This document shows, piece after piece, positions 1-9,873 of a stretch of 64,000 nucleotides of DNA (the stretch's first letter is position 1; each line of letters begins with the position of its first letter). This DNA comes from Macrolepiota albuminosa (Eukaryota > Basidiomycota > Agaricomycetes > Agaricales > Agaricaceae): positions 1,096,212 through 1,160,211 of the forward strand of contig JAMWFC010000055.1 of NCBI GenBank assembly GCA_027475525.1, given 5' to 3'. The notes below the pieces were generated by a model. It saw only the letters and a list, made by a program, of their open reading frames with translations, made no database searches and was not told the origin of the DNA. The position numbers were made by a program, and so were the translations under genes.

Positions 1-1451
1 CCGGTCAAGTGAGCAAGGCACGGGTGGTGGGAAATGGTGTTGACTTTGTGAGAAGCGGAAGAAGCTGAAGTCAAAGTTAAAGTCGATAAGGAATTCTAAA
101 AGGAATGTTTTGCTGGTATGTAGACGGAGATTTCCAGATCGCCGAGAGACATCGAAGTTGATATGCGTTGGGTGGGAATTTGGTTGGATACAGGATACAC
201 GGCCGGCGACGTCCACCGAGGTTGTTGGTGTTTAACTCCATCTGATTGGGCTTAGCCCTTGCAATGGCATGCGAAGAAAGCGGCGTGTATTCAAAAACGC
301 ACCGTCAATCTGAAGTTGCAAGGGCAGAAACTTGCATGTCAGTGCATGAACATGAGAAAGTTCAGAGTCAAACAATCTCGGCCATTCAGTATACATACCC
401 AATTCCGCCCTATCCATCTCACAGAAAACCAAACCAATTGCGAAATCGAGGGAACCATATTCATATGCGCGTCATAATGTCTGAGTGTAAACATGGCTGT
501 CTGCTGGTGCGTTTGTCTCCCCCTCCCTCACACAACCGTGCTGTCTCCCCTCCCTCTTCGACGAAGCGCTCAGTGCTTAGACGTTCAACTTTGTCCTTCT
601 CCAGTGGCGGCGCTTAGCGTTATACTGCAAATACAAACATACATTCAGCAAATCATCCCTCAGTTTCCAAGACGTAAACGCCTGCAAACCTGGATTTTAG
701 TGTCCGTCTTGAGGCGGAACCACTGGGGGATCGGCCTTGAATGAATCACAGATCAATCCCTGAACACGGTTCGAGTTGGGGGGGTAAACGCACCTGTTTT
801 GCCGTCCTGCCTTGGCGAGAATTCTTTTGGTGCGGAAGGTCTTCTGGGAGGGCTAGATCAGGTAGAACATCAATTCACTGAGATTGACATGGATGTTGAG
901 AGAAAAAGGGGGCATACCATCGTCGGCGGCGGGGGTGGTGTCGGTGGTGTCGGACGGATAGAAAAAATAAGGTTTGCCGGGTGGCACCGACTGTATAGTT
1001 GTTGTTTACTTCCTGCGGACACTGCCGAACTATTGCCGAACACTATCACGCCCCTTCTCCTTTCAGTCGGACGTCACGGACATGTCACGTCTTAGTCAGA
1101 GGATCATTTGAAGTCCGCTTGGACACAAACGCGCCGAAAATTGAACCTCCGCGCTTTGCCATGAAACGGCAAGCGTGACAGATACTTTGACCATTGACGA
1201 TGAAGGCCCGATCTCAACTTGGACCAAGTTAGAACTGTCTTAGGTATTGCAAATAATCTCTCTAACAAATTACTAGTGCTAAAGGTCCTGTTGTGGAGGA
1301 ATTTTTTTGTCCGACTGAAGGGGAGTTCCAGGGTGCGAGAGTAGATAACCCTGCCGGGGCGGCTTGGGCCTGGACCCTGACACGTTGAAATAATTCCATG
1401 GGGAGAGATTCCCGCAAACACTCAGGCGTGGTGTTTTGAACCGTGAAAGCC
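1..1451. other. Intergenic / upstream region, no gene recognised
   Basis: Only short open frames are present here and none gives a recognisable protein or a convincing exon series. The right end is presumably the promoter and 5' UTR of the FKBP gene at 1452. I see no RNA gene or clear repeat. Confidence 0.5.
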
Positions 1452-2110
1452 ATGAGACTCTTGCAATGGGCGCCTATCCTTCTTGCTGCTGCTGCTGCTT
1501 ATGCGGCTGATGCAGAGCCTCCTACAGAGCTTGTCATTGAGACTACCTACAAGCCTGAAGAGTGCAAGATCAGTGCTCAGAAGGGAGACCAAATCCAGGT
1601 CCATTACGTGCGTATATATCTTTTGCTTTATTCCTCCGACTCTCAAGCCTTGTTGCTTTCTATAGACGGGTTCATTGTTTGATACAGGAAAGAAATTTGA
1701 CTCCAGGTTGGTGTCAATAATGTTATCCAGACTACGGTCTTGACTCCTCATCTATTCAGCCATGACCGCAACGCGCCTCTGGGAATCACGCGTATGTACT
1801 TGTAATGTCCATGCTCAGTAGGGGTGCACTGACACCCGATTTTTTGAAGTGGGCATTGGCCAAGTTATCAAAGGCTGGGACCAGGGCCTGCTTGGCATGT
1901 GTGTTCACGAGAAGCGTAAGCTTACTATTCCTCCCGAGTTGGGGTATGGTGCGTACCTGCCGTTCCTTCGCACTTTGAGTTTTATAGTTGTGTCCCTGTG
2001 ACTCAGGTGCCCGTGGTGCTGGTGGTGTCATTCCTCCTGGTGCAACCCTTGTCTTCGAAACAGAAATGGTTGCCATTACCAAGAAAGAGGGGGAGCGTGA
2101 AGAACTGTGA
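1452..2110 (+). CDS. FKBP-type peptidyl-prolyl cis-trans isomerase, secretory/ER type (FKBP2-like)
   Basis: Five exons join in frame: 1452-1607, 1666-1706, 1760-1791, 1850-1948 and 2007-2110, giving 143 residues. All introns are GT-AG and 52-58 bp. Residues 1-20 form a hydrophobic signal peptide (ATG at 1452; the upstream GTG is not a credible nuclear start). The FKBP core follows: VHYTG, then [22 protein letters not shown], the basic KRKLTIPP stretch, [18 protein letters not shown]. The family catalyses X-Pro isomerisation and binds FK506/rapamycin in the active-site cleft. The C-terminus is REEL, resembling an ER-retrieval signal, so an ER-lumen chaperone role is inferred. The length fits FKBP2 (about 140 residues). 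Confidence 0.93.
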
Positions 2111-2689
2111 GATTATCTTCTATCGAGTTCAAATACGATGGACCTTGTTTATTGCATGTACGACGTATCTATTAGGGCTGCTGTATAATGCTACGGATTT
2201 AAATCGCTGATTTCGTTGACCATGGGATTTCTTGTGATATTAGCCACGGTTGAATTCAAAATTATGGTATGTTGACTCGTCCTAAATTCCTGACAAGTTC
2301 AAAAATATCCTTATGTATATAGGCGACACACTCTTGGGATTTGCTTGGATCGAACAAATTATCTCTGAAAACCTGTGTCACTTCAAATTGTGTCTCATAA
2401 CAAAGACGCGTTTGCACGTGCAAACTCATTTCAGGCCTCAAATTTCAGACATCGTCCGAGGACGGATTAGATCGCGAAGTCTGTCTCCATGTCAGAACTC
2501 AAGGCGACGAACGATCTTGCCGTCACAGTGGTCAGTCATTCGAGCATTGGTCACAGTATCTTCGCGAGATCTCTTCCGGATTTTATGACATCTAGATCGT
2601 GTCACCTTTGCATCATTGGCTCCTCAATGACTTTAGTATCGTCATTCGTTTATAAGACTTCAGGCAGTTTGTCTTCTTCCTTCTTATAA
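2111..2689. other. Intergenic spacer
   Basis: This holds the 3' UTR of the FKBP gene and the promoter of the next gene. No open frame of note or repeat is seen. Confidence 0.5.
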
Positions 2690-3528
2690 ATGCAATCTTT
2701 ACCTCGCGTTGTTCGCCACACTCTCAGGTCAAACCGTATTGTTCCTCGAACAGTCCTGTTCGCCCGTACTATGGCTTCTCACAAGCAGCAGACTTTGAGC
2801 GACGCCATCAAGGAGGACCATCAGGAGGTGGCGAAAAACTTTTCTTGTGTCATCACCGTGGCGCTGAATTTTTTTCTCGATAGATGTACGATTATTACGA
2901 TCAATATGTCAAAGCATCTGGAAACCCTGATGCGCAGGAGCGGTGGTCTCGCCAGCTGACTTGGGAGATTGCACGGCATGCTGTAGGTGAGGAGATCGTT
3001 GTCTACCCTCTCATGGAAAAGTGTCTCGGTGAAAAGGGCGTTGAGCTTGCCGACAAGGATCGCGCGGATCACATGGTACGTCTTTGGGACTGCACACGCT
3101 AATATCCATTTTATCTTGTGGCAAGACCGTGAAAAATGAGCTATCCGAGCTTGAGTCGTTGACTCCCGGTACTGACGGCCACGCGAATTTGCTCAAGTCT
3201 ATCATGTCTCATTTGCACGAACATAACCAAAGTGAGGAGCAACATGATCTGCCAAAATTGGAGCCCGCTCTTGGCGAGGACGGCAGTTTACAAGCTGCCT
3301 CGAAATTTATGAGAACAAAGCAATTCGTTCCTACTAGGTTTGTACCCACGACTTACAGTAAATGGATCAGTAAACTCATTTGCGTTAATGTACCACAGAG
3401 CTCATCCATCAGCTCCCAATAAGCCACCTTTTGAAACGTTCGCTGGGTTTTTGGCAGCACCATTGGACAAGTTGAAAGACGCATTTGCCAAGTTCCCTAC
3501 CGAAGAAATGAAGGCGAGTGCAAAATAA
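2690..3528 (+). CDS. Hemerythrin HHE cation-binding domain protein, probably mitochondrial
   Basis: Four exons (2690-2827, 2884-3075, 3126-3337, 3399-3528) join in frame to 223 residues, with GT-AG introns of 50-61 bp. The first 28 residues are rich in Arg and hydroxyl residues and lack acidic residues, like a mitochondrial presequence. A second Met at residue 28 (2771) could give a cytosolic form. The body has hemerythrin-like ligands: EDHQE, then HAVGEEIVVYP, then HLHEHNQSEEQHDLP, the HxxxE spacing of HHE four-helix bundles that bind a di-iron centre. HHE proteins are linked to iron, oxygen or NO handling; the specific role here is unknown. The neighbours give no pathway clue. Confidence 0.88.
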
Positions 3529-3659
3529 ATGTCGGTCTAGCTTTGTATTATAGCGAAATAATTGTCCTCGGTTATACACGTGCCACATTAATGTATTATA
3601 CGACCGTATAAAATGTGTTCTGTATCAGTTAATCCACATATCGACGTTAAATTTTTCAG
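3529..3659. other. Spacer with TATA-like element
   Basis: This is the 3' flank of the HHE gene. A TATAAAA string lies at about 3607-3613, a plausible core-promoter distance upstream of the structured segment that follows. Confidence 0.3.
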
Positions 3660-3830
3660 AGAGAGTGCCCTGAAACCGCGACAGTCACGTGGGCACCCTA
3701 GGGGAGGAGGCGCAAGTGAGACCAAGTCCCGTTAGGGAACTTTCACTTCGACGACCTCCCCCCAGGTAAGGAAATTACACTGTCAGAGGGAACTTTCTCT
3801 GATAACGGCAATGCTAGCTGTCGCGGTTCT
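3660..3830. ncRNA. Candidate structured non-coding RNA, identity unknown
   Basis: The segment has no long open frame but contains a dense set of complementary arms. An 11-bp closing pair lies at 3674-3684 / 3818-3828. Inside it is a nested hairpin: GGGGAGG 3701-3707 with CCTCCCC 3755-3761, AAGTGA 3714-3719 with TCACTT 3743-3748, TCCC 3727-3730 with GGGA 3735-3738 around a GTTA loop. A further hairpin pairs TCAGAG 3783-3788 with CTCTGA 3797-3802. GTGCCC 3665-3670 / GGGCAC 3691-3696 is an alternative pairing. On the plus strand TATAAAA lies at 3607 and a T6 run at 3968-3973, which would suit a Pol III transcript of about 330 nt. A palindromic MITE-like remnant is the alternative. Confidence 0.35.
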
Positions 3831-4213
3831 CGTAAGACTCACAGAAATTTAGTCTACCCACCACACCTCCCCTGTGTATTTATAGCCCGTACGAAAGAAT
3901 ATAAAATTGCCAACCGGGGTCGGGACAGGTTGATCAGTGGCCCTGCCGACCACGCCCGGTCGCCACCTTTTTTCCACAGTAACACCCAAGGTGTCAGGTC
4001 TGGGTCTTGAGCATTGGTCGATGCAAAATCCGGCTATGATAAGTCTCATGCACAAAGCTGATGATTATTTTCTTTCAGCTTGAAAATACGACGACTTTCA
4101 GTACACTTCCAAACAAGTATTTGTTCGCTCTTTTCGTTATTGTCTGCCTCTCTTGTTTTGCCTTGACATACTCTTCGTCGCTTCGTCCACCTCGTCTGAG
4201 GTGGAAAAAGATA

Positions 4214-4298
4214 GGGCCTCAACGGGAATTGAACCCGTGACCTCCTCGAATCAGGTGGAATACCCAAACGAGGAATCATGCTACTAGACCATAAGGCC
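4214..4298 (-). tRNA. tRNA-Pro (anticodon TGG) with 13-nt intron
   Basis: Read on the minus strand the segment folds as a cloverleaf. The acceptor stem GGCCTTA pairs with TGAGGCC, the D arm starts TGGTCTAGT, the anticodon stem is CCTCG/CGAGG, and the T arm is ACGGG-TTCAATT-CCCGT. The anticodon loop starts TTTGGG, placing TGG at positions 34-36, and a 13-nt insertion follows position 37, the usual place for nuclear tRNA introns. The overall sequence matches the eukaryotic tRNA-Pro pattern. Confidence 0.9.
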
Positions 4299-4420
4299 GA
4301 TGTTTGATTCTCTACGGCATACGTAATATCACGGTCTCCTGAACGCAACTGTCGGAACTCGTAATATGCCGAAAACACAACAGTCTCACTAACTGCGCCA
4401 ACTCGTAAAAAGTTGAAGAC

Positions 4421-5880
4421 ATGGCGACCATCCACCCTTCGAGAATGGCTCTGATTTCTCAGTCAGGCGGGCGCCCAGAAGCTTATATGCCACGCCGCAG
4501 GTCTCCGTCTCCTGTGCATAGACATCGGAGCCTGACACCCGACCGCGACAGGAGAAGAGGCGATAAACGAGAGAAAGAGGATGAGAGGAGGGACAGGGAC
4601 AAAGATATGCGTGGTCGAGATGAAAACGCAAGGGATGATGAAAGAGAAGGGCGCAGTGAACGACGAAGAGCTAGTCCACAATACGACGACTATCGACGGG
4701 CTACTCCGCATTCTGAAAGTCGAAGTCAAGCTCCCGGGCGAAAGCCAGAACATATGTATCCCAACAGGAATGGTGGAAGTAGATCTTTTTATTCTGGACA
4801 TATTTCAGGCGGCAGCGACTTTATGGAAAAGTATACACCATTTTCGTTATTTTATGATCATTCCTTGCTAACGTTTAAACATAGTCGAAGAATGCAACGA
4901 GAAGCCCAAGTGGTTAATATATGGCCATCGTCTCCAAAAGCTCCTGCCCGTGACTTGTACGTCAGCAATATTAATGTATCCAACTTCTACTCAGCTAATT
5001 TGTTTTTTTCAGATCACCCAGACGTTCGAAGTCAAGTAAAAGGTCGAAGAGGGCACGGTCTTCTTCTACCGAATCTTCCTCGTCTTCCGAGGAGGAACGA
5101 CGCAGACGAGAGCGCAAAGAAAGGAAGCGTTCAAGGAGAGACAGGGATAAGGAAAGAGATAGCGAGAGGCGCCGGTACCGCTCTCGGAGTCGATCGCAGC
5201 GAAGGAGTTATGATGACGACAGCGAAGATGACAGGCGCAGGAGACGCAAACGAGCCCAAGACCATCGCGCGCGAGACCGCTCGACGAGCAGGGCGCGTAG
5301 CAAGAGCCCTGGACGTACTCAACGCAACCCTTCTCGTCATTCAGTGGAGGACGAAGAAGAATGGGTTGTAAAAGAGCCTATGGCACCTCCCCCGGTTCCC
5401 GTACGCAGTGAGACAAAGGAGTCGGGTGTCGTGATATCTCACATGCCTCCTTCCGAGGATGAGGACTCTAGCGACGAAGTAGGTCCCCAGCCTCTTTACA
5501 AGGCCGTTGCTTCGCGTCGTATCGACGAAAGGTCTTATGGTGGTGCCTTACTCCGTGGTGAAGGTAGTGCTATGGCTGCTTTCTTGCAGGAGGGTACAGA
5601 AGCGCGTATTCCTCGCCGTGGTGAGATTGGATTGACGTCAGATGAGATCGCCAAGTACGAAGAGGCGGGATACGTTATGAGTGGCAGTCGTCATCGAAGG
5701 ATGAATGCAGTGCGGATGAGGAAGGAGAACCAGGTTATTAGTGCGGAGGAGAAGCGTGGTATCTTGAAGTTGCAAAGAGAGGAGAGGGAGAGGAGGGAAT
5801 CAATTCTGAGAGAGGAGTTCAACGAGCTTGTTGAGGACAGATTGAAGGGCGCCGGTCTCCGTGAGCCCAAGGCAACCTGA
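4421..5880 (+). CDS. NKAP / SynMuv family protein (RS-rich splicing-associated factor)
   Basis: Three exons (4421-4830, 4885-4956, 5013-5880) join in frame to 449 residues. The first two-thirds is low-complexity Arg/Ser/Asp/Glu sequence with many SR, RD and RE pairs, typical of nuclear speckle and splicing proteins. A short block containing QREAQVVNIWPSSPKAP spans the first intron boundary region. The last 110 residues form the conserved NKAP C-terminal (SynMuv) domain: YGGALLRGEGSAMAAF, then RIPRRGEIGL, then YVMSGSRHRRMNAVRMRKEN, then a charged helix ending ELVEDRLKG. Animal NKAP works in transcriptional repression and pre-mRNA splicing; the fungal role is inferred from the family. Start ATG is 122 bp from the tRNA and in frame with the basic N-terminus. 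Confidence 0.9.
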
Positions 5881-7471
5881 TTCATGCCACACCAAAACTA
5901 GAAATCCTTACTGTCTAAGCCTCTCATTCACTCACCATGTATCACATATAGTAGAAAATTCCAATTACAGACATTGATCAATACAGAATACGTATATTTT
6001 GTACGATGTAACCGCTTGTGCTTTTGAACTATCGTGTTCCCGACTGTTGGAATGCACATGGAATCTTCGTCACTTTAAGTGCTTACCATCGGCTGTAAGA
6101 GTATATGTCGACTTGGTTTCATGAAATATCGACACAACTGTAAAAAACCAGTTAGTCAAAAGCGTCAGCATGATGCTATCCGAACTGAACTATCATGTTG
6201 CTGGTGTGGATTGTGCACGAAAATACTCCTTCGTATGTATTTGGATGATCCCCGTTGCTCGAGTACTATACGAGTACCAGTCGTTGTCGATCATTGCACT
6301 GTTTGCGAACCTTCTACTAATATTTGCTGGAACAAATCTAACTCGGTCCAGGCTTGGTGAGTGTGGAACAGATTGATTCACCATGCTCCACACCCTGCTC
6401 AGCAACCTTTTCTCCTATAAGTGTGGCTTGAACCATTGGTCGCGAACGACTGCGGCGAGTCTTCGAGCCGGTTCGGTAACTGCATAAGAGCCTGTCAGAA
6501 CAAGTAGCAGAGAACGCTTAAATCGAAACAGTACGTATTCAGGAGCACATCCGGAGACCTCCATCGAGCTTGTAGACTAATACACCGATGCATATGGATG
6601 ACTGGGGATCATCAACTTCAGTTTCACGTTCGATCGTAAAACCTCGTACTTCCCGCTTCCAGTGGCAGCTTCTTGTTGTTTGCAAATAGGATACTCCAGC
6701 ACTAACGATTATGAAATTGTGAGTCAACTCCATACCATCTTCCAGCTGTTTTCATAACGATAGACCCCTTCGACTTTGGCTCCTTGTTTCGTTGTTTGAT
6801 ATTAGCTTCTGCCGGGCTTGCCGGGTATACGACCATTCTATGAAAACAGCTGTCATTCCATACCCAATCCTTCGGTATCAGAATAGTGAAAGATACTGGG
6901 AGAAGCCCAAACAAGGTTTGAAGCGCGAAGACAGCCGCATTCGAAGCATTAGATGTGATCAAGAGATTCGTTAACCGGAACTTGGCGATTCATGAGCGCT
7001 TATCCGCCTGGGCTTCAAGGAAAAAGCTACACTCATGGGCAGTCCAAAAACAGAGGTCATCAAACAGTATCTCAGTCCCCAGTGATATATCTTGAAGCTC
7101 AGACTTCTTGTAAATTGGTCCAAAATTTTTTGAAAAGTTGTGGGAATTTTTTGGCATTTTTCTTTAAGCTCATGGGCTATCAAAAGGTTGTAGGCGTCTC
7201 GTCAATTAGACTCTCAGAAACCCATTTGTAGTCCTCGACTGTAAGAACTAATTTGGCACATCTTGAACTACCAGCCCTACGAAGCGAGATGACATGCTAG
7301 ATCGGGACGAGAAAAGCAGGGACATGATGTTACCAAAGCTGATGTAGACGTCTTCAGAATGACCTGTATTTGGTCGGGCGACGTGATGGAAGATATAGCT
7401 TTCTAACAGGTTCTTTATACGTTGCGTTGTTTTGTATTTTCAGGACCCTCTCTGTACTCTTGAGACACAAG
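5881..7471. other. Intergenic region, no gene recognised
   Basis: About 1.6 kb separates NKAP from the glutamine synthetase gene. Only short open frames occur on both strands; none yields a recognisable protein or joins into a convincing exon series. The distal part presumably holds the promoter of the next gene. Confidence 0.45.
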
Positions 7472-9120
7472 ATGTCCTCGATCTATGATCATGGTGTCGA
7501 ATACTCTTCACTCACGCGTGCTACGACGATTCCATTGGAGAGCCTCAAAAAAAATCCATCCTTGAGCTTGAATATTTGTGAGTTAATTCATGGCCTGTTT
7601 GACAACGCATGATCATAACAAGTATATATAGCATACGTTCGTCTTCAATGGGTCGACCTCATCAATAATATCAGATGCCGTGTGGTTCCTCTTTCCTACT
7701 TTCTGAGATTGCTCGAGTCGTCGAGACCTGGCGTCGGAATTGCCAAGGCTGCATTGGGTCTTGTATACTTAAAGGTTGCTCCTGGCTTCGGTTCTTCAGG
7801 AGAATATCTCTATGTACCAGATCTCGCCACCATTAGACTGTGCCCGTACGCTCCTGGTGAAGTTGTCGTTTTCGGTTGGTTCAATGAGAAGACGCCATAC
7901 CTTGGAATTGATAACAAAATGACATTGGATGTACCCTTATGTCCCCGCGCCACTCTGCAACGTGTCGTTGAGTCAGTACTTGGACTATCAGTTAGATTGG
8001 ATAGCGCTGATGGTTTCCTAGGGAGTCGTCCAAGGCCGGGATCAAATACCTTGTTGGATTTGAATCTGAATTTATCCTGCTCAAGTCGACAAAACCCGTC
8101 GTAGCTGCGAGCAACCACGACTGGAGTGCGACAAACGGTTTGCCTTCTGGCTCGGTCGTCGCGAAGACGCTCAGAGAGATTGCTGATGGGATCCGGTCTT
8201 CGGGCATTGAATTACAGATGTACCATGCGGAAGCTGCTCCCGGGCAGGTATTAATATTCGCTCTGGATATGTTTACGGCGATGACGACTGATTCCTTAAC
8301 AGTATGAAATGGTCACTGGCCCTCTTCCTCCGCTGGAAGCTGCTGATGCACTGATCCATACCCGAGAGATCATCTATAATACGGCTGCCAAGAACGGATT
8401 GCGCGCCACTTTTGCTCCGAGGATATATATGGACTCTACCGGCAGCTCTGCGCATACACACATCTCAATCCATTCTAAGGACAACGAGAAAGTACCTGAT
8501 AAGCTCTCGCCTATTGAGTCTTCTTTCCTTGCATCCGTACTCGACAACTTGCCCGCTTTGACTGCGCTTACACTGCCTACCAAAGCCTCATATAAAAGAA
8601 TGCAAGACGGTGTCTGGTCCGGTGGCACATATGTGAACTGGGGAACTGAAAACCGCGAGGCTCCTGTGCGCCTCTCCAACGCCACATCTCCCTCCTCCAG
8701 AAACTTCGAGATGCGCTTCGTAGATGGGACTGCGAACCCATATATTGCCCTTGCTGGTATTTTGGGTGTCGGCTTTGTCGGCATCCGTGATAAGGCCGAA
8801 CTCAAGATCAAAGACTGTTCAGGCCCGAAGACCGCAGCAGAGCTGACTGAGAACGAGAGACAGGCCCTCAATATAACTCAAAGGATGGCTTTAACCTGGG
8901 ATGAGGCACGGGAAAACTTGCAGAGCAATAAGGTTCTAAGGGATTCTGTTCTTGGGGCCGAGTTGACAGCAAAGTATCTGGTCATCAACCAGGTGAGTTC
9001 TGGCTTCGCTTTACATTCTGGGAGCGAAGCTAAGAAGTGAGAAAGACCCTTGCAAATGCCCTGGACCTAGATGGTAACGATGAAGTAGCAGCACTGACGC
9101 GCCTGGTCGAGTTTTACTGA
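7472..9120 (+). CDS. Glutamine synthetase family protein (type I-like / FluG C-terminal type)
   Basis: Five exons (7472-7577, 7632-7971, 8022-8247, 8303-8996, 9038-9120) join in frame to 482 residues. The catalytic domain is clear: FESEF, then APGQYEMVTGPLPPLEAADAL, GLRATFAPRIYMDSTGSSAHTHIS, NWGTENREAPVRL and FEMRFVDGTANPYIALAG. These carry the Glu, His and Arg residues that bind metal, glutamate and ATP in the GS fold. Relatives ligate ammonia or an amine to glutamate; fungal FluG proteins carry such a domain in a developmental-signal pathway, so the substrate is uncertain. The last intron (8997-9037, 41 bp, donor GTTCTG) is short and weak, but it is the only canonical choice that reaches the conserved C-terminus LTRLVEFY. 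Without it translation would stop at 9040. Confidence 0.9.
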
Positions 9121-9830
9121 ATAGGTATCTGAATGTGAAATCTGTTGATATGTTGCTTTCATTGAAGAGATCCTGGAAACACACTGTGCTTACGCAAGTT
9201 CCTTGACATTTATTCTATTGGTGATTCAAATTAGCGAGGTCTCAATATTCAATGGGATATCGTATATTGACGGTGATACTTGCCAATCTGGTCGAGGGTA
9301 AAATCGACACGGATCCAAGGAATAGTATCTACGTAAATTTCAGGACAAGTACCGTTGCCATCCAGGGTCAGGTCAAAGAATCTGAGAGGATCAGTCATTT
9401 CGAGGAGTGACTGGGGTATCTGGCACCCTGTTACCATTAAACTCTATATACCTGTGACGAGCGCAGTAAATAATACGTTAATTTACATTGATTTGGAGGG
9501 CACTGTTCGGCATGTCGACGGCCTTTGAAATCAATGGGATTCCTCCGGCGCTTTCTAAATTAATAAGTACCAATGAGCTGCTTATTCGCTTGTGATCAGG
9601 CAATAAAAAGTTTTATAAGATGTAGATTAAGTTTTACTATCCAGAAATCACTCTGTGAGATGATTCTTCTAAGTTCTTGTTGGTCGGACTGCACACCTAG
9701 AGAGCAATTGCTGAGATGATTGTCCTACTGGACTTAGGTCTGGGAAAGCTCTCTAGATGTGGAAATCACATGTTTCGTGTGACTCGATGCCCTATGAAAT
9801 CTGTATAGACAAATTGCTCAAGACATACTT
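9121..9830. other. 3' flank and transition to AT-rich island
   Basis: This starts with the 3' UTR of the glutamine synthetase gene. A 62-codon minus-strand open frame at 9249-9437 has a non-repetitive composition but no recognisable domain, and could be a terminal exon of an otherwise lost gene. From about 9540 the base composition shifts to AT-rich. Degenerate copies of the satellite motif may begin near 9710. Confidence 0.35.
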
Positions 9831-9873
9831 AGACACCTGAATCATTTGTCCTGGACAAATGGTCCTGACTCAA
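9831..9873. repeat. Inverted single copy of the 56-bp satellite motif at the left edge of the island
   Basis: The palindrome CATTTGTCCTGGACAAATG and its flanks are the reverse complement of the units in the 16172-16760 array, including the flanking GTCAGAG- and AAGTATGT-like words. Opposite orientation at the two ends suggests sub-terminal inverted repeats of one large element. The left copy is degenerate beyond this unit. Confidence 0.6.

Noticed and set aside
1104..1421. Minus-strand 105-codon frame upstream of the FKBP gene
   Set aside because: Composition is not protein-like and no domain or exon partner is seen.
3660..3830. U1 snRNA on the minus strand
   Set aside because: The minus strand has CCTTACCTGG, close to the U1 5' end, but one base of the 5'-splice-site complement differs, the stem-loop I loop and Sm site are absent, and the fold does not match U1.
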